From the NCBI GenBank assembly GCA_958510825.1, contig OY294044.1, forward strand, positions 78,848,895 through 78,912,894: a DNA stretch of 64,000 nucleotides. Direction: 5' to 3'. Below are positions 24,090-36,300 of the stretch, in pieces. The notes beneath the pieces were generated by a model that had not been told where the DNA came from, did no database searches, and worked only from the letters and a program-made list of their open reading frames with translations. This stretch comes from Brachypterus glaber. Lineage: Eukaryota; Arthropoda; Insecta; Coleoptera; Kateretidae. Each line of letters starts with the position of its first letter. Within the stretch, counting starts at the first letter, position 1. Position numbers and translations under genes: made by a program.

Positions 24090-24316
24090 ATGGAAGAGTT
24101 TTCTCAAATAAAACCGTGTAAATACTGCGGTGAAAATTTAGAAATATGTACAGACGAGGGTCTTCAATGTTCAGTTTGTAATAAGTACATCCATTCTAGG
24201 TGTTTAAGAAGGGGATCAGTTCCAGGGGGCATAAATGGTGATTTCTTTTTCAGTTTAGTGTGCCAAGAATGTTCTTCAGACCACACAGAAACGTTTTGCC
24301 GAAACAAAATGTCATG
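24090..24316 (+). CDS. KAT14: KAT14 exon 1 (PHD-like zinc finger)
   Basis: The exon starts at an ATG after a T-rich leader. It holds the CX2C...CX2C...HX2C...CX2C finger and ends in phase 2 at TG before GTAAGTA. The split codon becomes Trp when joined to exon 2. No better in-frame upstream ATG was seen. Confidence 0.85.
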
Positions 24317-27300
24317 GTAAGTATACACAGTGATTGTAGTCTTATGTCACATATTAAAGGAGATGATTATACATTTAAAAACATGAAAAGTCACTACAGG
24401 AACATAGTACGGAAACGAACCCTAAGGGAGTTACGACCCTTAAAAATCGTAATAAAAATAAGGTTTTTAATTAATTATTCTGGTACCCTTTGAGATAGAG
24501 CAATGAGGTCTTGCATGTGATGGGAACTAACCTTAATAAGGCCCATGTTCGATTGTTATTTTAATGCACTTATTACAACCAGGGGCGTGTGAAACAGGGG
24601 GCCTTTTCAGTTTTTACCCCAAACTTTTTTCTGTGTAATTTTATTATTGGAACATTATTCCGCCAAAAAGTCAAAATACATAAAATATTACAGTAGGATT
24701 AAAAAAAACTCATTATAGGTACTTCCAAAAATCAATCCTAAGGGAGCCGGCTAGCCATAGTAGCTTTAAGACCAATTTTTTGACCCACATTTTAAAAAAC
24801 TTTTTTTCTCAGTTTTTGATGTATCACCTGACATCATTGAAATTTTGGTTTTCAACATTTTAGTATTTAACTTTTAGTACTCAAAATGTGAAATTGCACC
24901 TTCAAATGAATTTTTACTAGATATTGGTTAATTCTACAGTATTACAACAACAACACCAAGAGTACCTTTTTTTATGTAATTTGACCTGAGGAATTATGTT
25001 CCAATAATAAAATTACAAAAAAGTTACACAGAAAAATTTTCGGGGCAGAAAACTGATAAGGCCCCCCCATTTTGCATGCCCCTTGTTAAAATAATTAGAT
25101 GAAAATAACATGCAAAGTTGGGCCTTATTAAGGATAGTTCACACGCAAAACCTTGTTGCTCTATCTCAAAGGGTACCAGAGTTATTAATTGAATCAGTTA
25201 TTACTAAAACTGCCCTGCTTAGTTAAAACGTCCTAACTTTTTGTCGTTTTCGGCTTATCTGCATATACCGGTTGTTCTATGCCATATTTGTCTATTCTTC
25301 AGGGTTCCCACCAGTGAGGGAAGTCAGGGAAAAGTCAGCGAAATTGAAATTAAAACCTGGAAGTAAGGGAATTTGGCCATTTATTCGAAAAATTTAGGAA
25401 AAATAGCAGTGTTAGTTAGGACTTTTTAACTAAGGAGGGCAGAAAATAGCTTAAGTCATAGGAAAATCCAAATGACTTAGGGTGATTTAGTAATAACCGA
25501 TAACTCCTTAGGATTTGTTTCGGGACCTATGTTCTATGTTCTATGTATGTTCTATGGGGCTGTTCAAGAATGACGTCACCTTCAAAGGGGAAAGGGGGGT
25601 TGGTCAAAAGGTGACGAAGGGGGTCGGGGGGGGGGGGGTCCGGCTAAAAGTGTCGTTACCTTTTAAAAAAGGTATATTTAAAAAAAAATTGTGAAATAAA
25701 GTCCAAATCAAAAATAAAATTACAAAAAATTTACACAGAAGAAAGTTTGGGACAAAAAACCAAAAGGTGACGTCATTTTTTTCTGTTTTATAAGGGGGTC
25801 AAGTCAAAAGTGACGAAAAGTGACGGAGGGGCGAGGGGGGGTCAAAAATTTGTCAAAAATAGGTGACGTCATTCTTGAACAGCTCCTATGTGGTTTTTCA
25901 TGTTTTTTTATGTAGAATAATCTCCAGACTGCAAGCACCGTGTATAAAGGGCAAAAGAAATACGAGGGGATTCACAAAAAATGTACACCTACTTCAAATT
26001 TTGTCAAGTACTTCCAAGTAAAAAAAGGTCCTTACTAAAAATAGTTTTACCCACAAATTTATGAAGAAGAAGTTTGCAACGTTTATTTGCATCGAAAATT
26101 AAAATAGTATATTAAGGCACTTATTCCATAACACGTTTTTAGCGCACTAGTACTTTAGAAAACTCGCCGCAAACGGCTTGTTTTCTAAACTTGTACTCGT
26201 GCGCTAAAAACGTATGTTATGAAACTAGTACTTTAAAATACTATTTAAATTTCTGTTGCAAAAAAACGTTGCAAACTTCAGCTTCATAGAAATTTTTATG
26301 ACTAAAAAAAGATCCTCACCTCCAAATTTGACAAAATTGAGTACAAGAACTTCCAAATTTCGATTTTAAATATCATATTTGAAAGTACACTGCAGGGCAA
26401 AAGTGATGCAAACTAGAAGGCCATGTTTTTGGTAACAAATTGGTACATAGTGACAATGACATGTGTTAAATAAACATATGTATGATGCAATGTATGATTA
26501 TTTTGAAAAAACGTCTCGAGCTAAGAAACTTAAAATTACTTATAGGTTGCAAGTTGTTCATTTAGTTTTATACCATTTACAAACCAGAAGCCCTGGATTA
26601 GCGAGAAAAGGCTTCTTTCATTGGAGAAACCATATAGCCACGTTTATTGATAAAAATTGGGAAACATTATTTTCAAATGATGTGTAAGTAGTTTTAACTA
26701 GAAGTCGGTTATGCGGAGGCCAAAATGCAGGTTGTTTTCGCCCTCAAATTATTAAGTTCTGAAAGAAATTTCGCCAAATATTAATCACATGTAGGTACTG
26801 TACTAGTAGAAGTACTAATAGAAGTACCATCATTTTCATAGAAAACGCTCACATCACAGAACCCTGAGGTCCCCAACATTTTAAATTTTTAGTTGTATAT
26901 GTACTTTACTAAGATTGACACTGACATTTTCCGTAATAATTAAGTAAGGTTAAAGTACAGTCTATATTATATAGTGCAAGTCCTATAACTGTCTTTAAGC
27001 ATATATGCTTATAAGCAAAAAGGTTAACAAATTTTATTATAAATGATATTTATACAGTATGTCTCCAGATAGAGTTACAAAGAGGAATTTATTTTTTATT
27101 TTTGATTTGATCTCAAAAAAAGTCACTCTTTATAACTTGCCCTGCTTGATTTTAAACTCCCAAAACACTAAGCGCTTTTTGTACAACTCTTACGGTTCAT
27201 GGGATAATGTTTTTTTCTTTAAAATATATAATAAAAAGTCTTCAAAAATATAAAGAAAAAAAAACATCATCAAGAGTGACTTATTTTAAGATATCAAAAA

Positions 27301-30300
27301 TAAAAAAATCTTCTTTGTAATTCTAACAGTTGGTTTGTGTAATTTGGTGTAATTTTTGCGTGCCAAGCCTCAATGATGGCCTGTCGTAATTCTTCAGCAT
27401 TATGACCCAGGAAAGTTAGTTTCTTCCCTCGCTCTGACTCCGGTATGGAAAGGGTTTTCCCGCAGATAATTCATTAATTGCATATCTTCTTCTGCACTAC
27501 TCATTCTACTTCGACCAGAACCCCGCTTTCTGCTAATCTGTCCAGTTTCCTCAAGTTTTTTCTTTGCTCGCATTATAGTGCTGTTTGCAACATTTAATTC
27601 AGTGGCTATTTCACGTACACTTATCCCGTCATTTATTCTTGCTGTTATAATACATTTTTGATAATTTGTAAGCTGCGGCATAACTAATGTGAATTATTTT
27701 GACAAGTAATGTCATAATAATATTTGACAAGTAAATGTCAAAGAGACCTTGATAAAGTTCAATATAATCTGTAACATTTTTAGGTGTAAACGTTTATTAT
27801 GAAAACGATGGTACTAGTATCAGGGCCGTAGCGAAGAAGATTTTGTGGCGGGGAGAAGGGCAAAAATTACAACTTTTTTTAGCCTAAAAATACAACTTTT
27901 TCCTCAAGAAAAAACAATTACTAAAAAAAAAGGTCCTCACCCTTGGGAACGTTCTAGTATTGCGTAACGCAAAATTAAAGTATGAAAATTTTAGTCTAAA
28001 AAATTACAAACAGGGTATTTTAACGATTCGCTCACCGCAGTAATGAGAAGAATCTAGCACATGCGCACTGGTTTGCTTATTTTTGTTTTGACGGATGTCA
28101 AAAGTGGCTTCGGTTTAGGCAGTTGTAGTTTTATGAAATAGTTTAATTTGAGTGGGGTTACGGTATGCATCAGGTCCACAAAAATGAACTATATTTTTGC
28201 ACTGATTTCTGGTTTTATTACTAAAACTTACTGTCTTGAATATAATTAGGTGCGGAAAATCCAGTTTTATTTGTTATAGCAAAAGATTGTTAAAATACTC
28301 ACGAATTTCTGTTTGATTTTTTTAATGGGGGCATTGGTTTACGTTAACAATGGTTTGGTTTGGTAGTTTGCTGGTTTGGTGTTTTTTTTTAATGGGAGGC
28401 GTTGGTTTACGTAAACAATGGTTTGGTTTGGTAGTTTGCTGGTTTGGTGTTTTTTTAATGGGAGGCGTTGGTTTACGTTAATAATGATTTGGTTTGGTAG
28501 TTTGCTTGTTATATGTTTTTTTTTTAATAGGAGGCATTTTTCAGATACGATATTTCAGAATTAAGAAGGCGATATATTTTAAGAATCAAATGTTTATTAA
28601 TGAATATTCTGAATTTTTTTTTTACGAAAATACTATTAAAAGCGAGTACTTTTAGCCAATTAAAAAAAAACTGTTAGCTCGCAAAGAAAAAAGTAGATAT
28701 TTTGGTAAAATTCAGCAAAAGAATGTTACATAACCTTAAAATAATTTTTGGCATACGTCAAAACAAAAATAAGAAAATCAGTGCGCATGCGCTGGATTCT
28801 CATCATTACTGCGGTGAGTGAATCGTGTATTTTACTGTATTCATAAAACAAATTCAGATCTACCTTGACTAGGGTCACTCGATCAGTTGTTACCTACTTT
28901 GTCTAGTGTTTTGGTGGTTAGCCGTTTGGGTTTTGGTAGTTTTCGCCCGAGTTTTCACCTATAAATATCTCAAACCAACCACTAACCCTGTTAAAAAAAA
29001 AACAAGTAGAGACCAGTAGAAAAAGAATCGAAATCTGCTGGATCCTCCTGGTCGATTTTAAGTATTAAAAACTTGTTAAATAAATAATTCAAAACCTTAT
29101 CTAAATATGTAAAAATATACAGGGTGCTATTTAACTTTTTAAGGTTGGGGGTAGGGTAGGGGTGGTTAAGATGGGGGTAGTTTTTTTATAAATATAAATT
29201 ATTAATTTTTTTTCGTCCGACTCGATTATTATATTATATCTTAATATTTCTATGAGATATTGCCTAAATGAATAAGTCTGGGTCACTTGTAAACCAATTT
29301 TCAAAAAAATATTGTAAATAATTACCCCCCACCCCCGGAGGACATCACAGCACCATGTTGATTTTTTAAAAAATGTCTGCTGTGGCGCCATCTGAAATGT
29401 AAAGGTGATAATCATTGAAAATGCAAATATAAAAATGTTTTCAAATATACCGGGTGTTTCAGGAAGGTGGTTCACCCCCCTTAACTTTTTTAATTTTTTA
29501 TGTAGGATCATGAAATTCGCAGGAGCTATATTATGTATAATTTAGAATTTTTTGACACCCTGTATATTTTTACATATTTCGATTTAAAAATCAATTCTAA
29601 GAACAAGCATGTGCCACTTGTCAATTTTTGACTGGTCATGTCATTTTTTATTTTAATTTTAATTTTTAATCTAGAGTGCCTTAAATTAGCTTATTCGCTT
29701 AATTGTTGGACTAGTATCTTCAGAAAAATACTATTTTGATTTTTTTCCCAAAACTCTAAATGTGGTAGGCTCTTAAAGGTTCGAAAATCATACTTTGGTC
29801 CATAAGTCATTTTTTTCAAATGGAAAGATGGTAGCTCATTAGGTTAAAATAAAAGATAATTTTCTTGCGAACATTTTGATACCACACATGAATAGTTTAT
29901 TTGGAAGAACTTGGCATTAAAACACAAATGATTTAAAATTAAGATTTAACCAAAAAATTACATGACCTGTCAAAATTTGACAAGTGACACATGCTTATTC
30001 TCAAAATTGATTTCTGAATCAAAATATGTAAAAATATAAATGGTGGCAAAACATTTCTAATTATATCAAAAAATCTTAAATTGTACATGATATAGCTTCT
30101 GAAAATTTCAAGATCGTACCTAAAAAAGTAAAAAAGTTAAGGGGGTGAACCACCTTCCTGAAACACCCGGTATAGGGTTCTATTTAGAAATCAAAAGTTA
30201 GTATAACTTCCGGTTAGACCGGATGGGGATTTTCAAAAAAAAAAAAATACATCTAATAGAATCTATTAGATAGATAAGGAGATAATTCGTAGGCAATACT

Positions 30301-33300
30301 TCTTCGGTATAGAGAAGTTTTTTTAGTGCAAAACCTTGTATATATTTAAATAGCGATTTTTACGCCGATTTTAAAAATATACACCATTTATGTCTTCATA
30401 TAACCGACACATATTAATGTAAGTAAAAAAAACATGAAACTTTTCCTCATTTGTGTGTAACTTTTAGCAAGAAAAAGAAAAAATGGATTGGTACAGTGGC
30501 TGGAACACTTTCGCATTTTGCTACATTTGGGATTTTTTTATCTGGAACCGTGGTTTTTAACGAACAAGCTTTTTGGACCCTAATGTACCCCAAATTAAGT
30601 CCACAAACTATTTCCAATTTATGTAAGATATTTTTTAAATCCCTAGCGATTGGGGAATACACTACCCTGGTGGAAAATAACGTTAGAACGACTTAACCTA
30701 ACGTTAGATAAATGTGGTTTGAACGTTAGATGCCAAACGTTAGGGCCTTACGTTAGAATAACGTTAGGAGTTTTAAAAAACTTTAGATAAACGTTACCCT
30801 AACGTTAGACAATTGTCTAAGTTAACTAACGTTGGGAATTCTAACGTTAGGAATTCTAACGTTAGAATTTGTACATTAAATACGCGTTAGAAATAGTATA
30901 TTATGAACCTAGTATGCGAACTAAGTCTTTAGACCTAAGACAGTTCGCATTCGTGGTGCATATACTATTTTTTATACTACCTAGTAACTCCAAATAACAG
31001 TTAAAAATAAAGTTTAAAAATTATTTTGACATAGCTGTCAGTTTGACATATAAGTTAAAAAAAGTTAGTAGTTGTCTTAAATTTTTTTCATTATTGACCG
31101 TCGTCAATAAACAATGCTTAACAACGGTCAATAATAAATGAGTTCACTGATTTAATTGGTTGCCAAGGTAAACAAGCCTTGATAACGGTTCATAATATGT
31201 AAGCTAGCACTTAATTAGGTAGTAGAAAAAAACTTTTATCTAACATTACATTTCTACTAGAGTATTTCCTGCAAGGCTTTAGATTTAAAAAATATTTCGT
31301 TTTACAATTTTAATTATTTTAAATGTTTTTTTTCTAGATGCGATATTATCAGTAGAAAAACAAAAAGCAAAAATAAAAAATGAAAAGAAATTTCAAACAG
31401 ATTCCGATTTTTTTCTAGAAATTGTAACATCTTGTATAAAAGATAAGGAATTATTACAAGAATTTAATGTTAGTAATATTCAGAGCAGTACTGAAGAAGC
31501 TAAGCCATCCAAGACTGTGAAAAGCAATGGAGTACAAAAAAGAAAGAATTTGCTACCTTCAATCGAAGCCACATCAAAAAAGTAAGATATACGATGATTA
31601 CTTTGGATGCGGTGTTGTCCCTCTCACTTGCACGCATCCTGCCTTAGGGAACGTTCAAGTATTACGTAACGCAAATTTTAATCATTTTGGACCCCCACCC
31701 ATAGGGCCTTTGGGCCAATATCACTTACCTCACATGTGCTGTACATTGGGTAGGGTACATTACCGCGCATCAAATACCGCCCCGGCCAATACCGCGCGTC
31801 CGTTACCGCGCTGTCTTTTGCCGCGCGTGGCCTTTACCTCGCCGACAAATACCGCGCGTGGCCTATACAGCGCTGGCAAATACCGCGCTGTCAAATACCG
31901 CGCGGGACCTTTACTTGCGGATTTTTCAGTGTTTCTATTGCTTTTTTTTAGCATCATTTAATATTTTACGGGACTCAATATCTGTGGTATCTGCTATGTG
32001 TGAATGTTCTATTTCCATTAATACATTATTATTAATTGTATGTATTCTACCTGTACATCTTATACTGTCGTATTTGGTACATTTCCATATTATTTTATGT
32101 TTAATATTCCTCTCTTTTCGATACATGTAATTTTTGTATAAAGCCAAGTAATTGCCTCGTTTACTTTTAATGAATTCAATAAACATTATCTGTTCGTTTT
32201 TACTACTATACTAAATATGGTTCTCCAATAAAGATATTTGATTACACTAAATATAATTTTAAGAATAACAATGGTCGACAAATCTGAAGATTTCTCTAAC
32301 TGAGATTCCAGAAATAGGTTTATACTAATTTTGGGTCGCTGAATCCAAATCCGAAGGCCGTTTGTCTCCATCACCCTCAAATTTTTTGATATCATAAAAA
32401 AAGTTAAAATTAGGAAAATTGATTTTGTGTAAGTACAAGAAAATGCTTTGACTTATCACATTAAAATTTAGTTCGGTTAATAGTGGTAATATAAGTTATT
32501 TATTCCCCTATTTACCCAAAAATACAATTGAGTGTATGTCAGAGGCGTGCGTTCTAAAGTGTTTCTGTAATATATTTCTCCAACAAAATTTATATTTAAG
32601 AATTTTACAATTTCGATAAAAAATTATTATTTATTGATTAATTTTACGTAAAAAACATATTGGACCTTTTGATCAAAGGTCAATAGTTTTCGAGAAAAAT
32701 AGGTTTAAACATATCTCTGCAAGTTCCACTAATTAAAAAACTGCTGCCAACAAGATAATACTTTCTCCTATAGGTCTAGGTTTATTAAAATAAAAATAAA
32801 TAAATAAATTTAAAAAAAAAATAATTTTTTTTCCGAAAAAAGTCTCATTTTTCGTTTTAACCAAAAATAAATTGAAAAAAAAAATAAAAAAAACTTTTTT
32901 TTATTTTTTTTTTTTTCAATTTATTTTTCGTTAAAACGAAAAAAAGTTTTTTCGGAAAAAAAAATATTTATTTTTTTTTAATTTATTTATTTATTTTTAT
33001 TTTAATAAACCTAGACCTATAGGAGAAAGTATTATCTTGTTGGCAGCAGTTTTTTTCTTAGTGGAACTTGCAGAGATATGTTTAAACCTATTTTTCTCGA
33101 AAACTATTGACCTTTGATCAAAAGGTTCAATATGTTTTTTACGTAAAATTAATCAATAAATAATAATTTTTTATCAAAATTGTAAAATTCTTAATAAATT
33201 TTGTTGGAGAAATATATTACAGAAACACTTTAGAACGCACGCCTCTGACATACACACAATTGTATTTTTGGGTAATTAGGGGAATATATAACTTATATTA

Positions 33301-36300
33301 CCACTATTAACCGTACTTAATTTTAATGTGATAAGTCAAAGCATTTTATTGTAATTACACAAAATCGATTTCCCTAATTTTAACTTTTTTTATGATATAA
33401 AAAAATCTGAGGGTGATGATGAGACAAACGGCCATCGGATTTGGATTCAGCGACCCAAAATTAGTATAAACCTATTTCTGGAATCTCAGTTAGAGAAAAC
33501 TTCAGATTTGTCGACCAGTGTAATATATAATATAAAAATATAAAAAATGCCGTAAAAAACATGTAAGTAAATCTAACAGAAAAAACCGTTTCATCGATAA
33601 ATAAAAAAACTTTAATTTTATTGATTCCTGAAAACAACCAAAATAAAAATTTTTATTTTTATGCGCGGTAAATGACACGGGGTGTATTGGTCGGCGCGGT
33701 AAATAACGTGCGCGGTATTTGTCAGCGCGGTAAACAACAGCGCGGTATTGGCCGACGCGGTATTTGCTGCGTGGTTAAGGCCGGCGCCCCAACATTTTAC
33801 CCAACACATCTTAAAAACACTTCTTAATCTTTGCAAATGACATTTTAACAAAATTTACTTGACATTTCAATAAAATGTCACCTATCAGTGGTTAGAAATT
33901 GTGAGTTGTTGTTTACAGGATGATTAATACTTCACTTTTATTGATTAAAAAGTCAAGTGTAAACTAAGTATTAATAATAGGTATTGGATAATAGTAACTA
34001 TATACCAAGGTAGAGAAGAGATTTTTATAGCCAAGCGTATTAAATCCCGAGCTGCGTAGCAAGGTGGGATTTAAGAGTGCGAGGCTATAATAGTCTTATA
34101 TATTAGTTTTTTCACTACTAGCACTATTAAAATAAATTATTAACAAAAATGATATTTCATGAAATTTTCATAAAAATCAAGCTGCCTTCAGATTCAGATT
34201 TATTTAATTCGTACATTACAATATTTATAAATTATTATGTTATTTCACCTAAACATAGTTTGTGTGTGGAATTTAAAGAAATATTTATAATACATTTTAC
34301 TTACTGGCTAATTATCTTAAGACTACATAACTGAGAGAGAAAAAGAAATACAGGGCCTTTTCAATTACATTTGCTCAAATAAATACTTTGAACTGACGTT
34401 TAAAAATTTAGTTTTTTTAAAATTTGTGTTGTCATAATATTTAGCTAATTATTGATTGTATTAATTGGTAATAATTATAATTAATTATATTTAATAAATA
34501 AAAAGTTATTGAAAGCTATTTTCTTGGGTTTATTTAGTAAAAATTGCACAAAGAACTGAAACATCTAAAGTGACAGAAATCAATGGTTTATAAAATTTAC
34601 TCCTATTACAGTTCCCGGCGTAAAAAATGAGACATGAAAAATGCTAACGTTTGAATTAGGTTTTAAACATTTGTTAATCTAGAAGGTTTATGACAGTTAG
34701 TGTCTATATTGTCAGTTAAAAGCAGAAATAAAATAAAATAAATTAAAATTATGCCTAGACAATTAAATGAGACCCAAAGAGCTATAATAGCCGCACATTT
34801 GGAAAATGGGAAAACTATTGACCAGGTATCTGATGAATTTGGAATTCACCGAAGCACCATAGGGAGAATAAAAAAGAAGTGGGAAACAGAACGAACAACT
34901 GCAAGACAAAGGGGATCAGGAAGACCACAAAAAACAACAGAGGAGCAGGATGAATCATTCTTGGATGTTCTGAGAGATGATCCATTTAAAACTACCCCTC
35001 AAGCTATGGTAGAAGTCAATTTTATAGCTTCAGACCGAACAGCCCGCAGAAAAATTGAGAATTCTGAAATGAAATGTAGGACTGCTGCTAAAAAGCCATT
35101 GTTATCAGATGATCACAAGGGGTCTAGGTTGGTATTTGCCCTAAACCAAACGGATTCAAATTTTTGGCAAAACGTGGTGTTTTCTGATGAAAAAACCTTT
35201 AAATCATCTTCCGATGGTAAAATTAAGGTATATCGGCCACATCGTACGCGTTAAAATGAGCGTTATACTCGAAAAGTTCGCGCTTCAAGATTTTCAGTAA
35301 ATACCTGGGCTTGGATAAGCAAGCAAGGTCCCGGTGTACTGGTTATTCTAGAAGAATACCTTAATGGAGAATCTTACTGCAGAATTCTTGAAGAAGCAAT
35401 GCTACCAGTTCAGTTAATCAAGTATTTCCCAATAACAACTTTATATTCCAACAAGATAACTGCTCAGTGCACATGTCAAACTCAGAGATGCCTCAGACGC
35501 CATAAGGTCCACGTATTACCATGGCCATCTCATAGCCCAGATCTTAATCCTATTGAGAATGTTTGGGCATATATGGTTAAGAAAATAAACACAGTTAATT
35601 TTAGGCCCCAAAATAGAGCTCAACTAATTGAAGCTATTCGTGAAGCTTGGAATAACTTAACAGTGCAGTATTGCCAAAACCTTGTTAATTCAATGCCAAG
35701 AAGAATAAATTTGGTACTAGAAAACAATGGAAATCCAACAAGATATTAATTATTATTATTTACATTGTTTTCTAGTACCAAATTTATTCTTGACAAGTTT
35801 TTTAACTTATTTGGGGCTCTCCATGCTTTTGTATTATGATTAAGATTTTTCTAGCTCAAAATATTATTTTATACCTATTTTAGTATAAGAATAAATGTTT
35901 TTGGGTTTTTGTTTTTAATAAAAAATGTATTTTCAGTTTCGTTATTGTTTTTGAGTATATAGAGGAAATGCGCCTAATTTCGGATGGTTTCCAAATTTCG
36001 GATAGTAGTGTATTTAAGATACTGTCTGCAAAGGTAAACAGAAACCTACTTTTATGTGAAGCCAAAAGTCAAACTAAATCCGTCCTGTAATATGATAACG
36101 GTAGAGCTTCTCCCCTTTAAATGGCAGCACAAATCGTTTATATTGCAAATGACAGTTTTGTGCTCAGTTGCATTATTATGCTTGTTTATTTTATAAATAA
36201 TCGTTATAAAAGTTCGTGATTCTGTCTTGGGTAAGTTATGATGTTAGTTAAGTTGATCCACTATTCATAATTAAGCAATTTGAAAACGTAAACATTCTAC

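Larger units (their letters stand above)
31748..33790 (-). mobile_element. MULE-like FLYWCH mini-element, copy 1
   Basis: The left end (GGGTAGGGTACATTACCGCG) is followed by about ten TACCGCGC-type motifs within 165 bp. The right end (inverse GGGGCGCCGGCCTTAACC) holds about seven in inverted orientation. The two ends differ in the same way as those of copy 2 at 55172, in the opposite orientation. It encodes a FLYWCH finger on the minus strand and contains a 1.24-kb nested palindrome. No transposase was found, so it is non-autonomous. Target duplication unclear. Confidence 0.7.

Noticed and set aside
24317..24493. Coding frame overlapping the KAT14 exon 1 end and running into the intron
   Set aside because: It is out of frame with the PHD-like finger and has no recognisable product.
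32200..33520. Large palindrome as an assembly or library hairpin artefact
   Set aside because: The arms differ by many substitutions and small indels, which an artefactual inversion of one read would not show.
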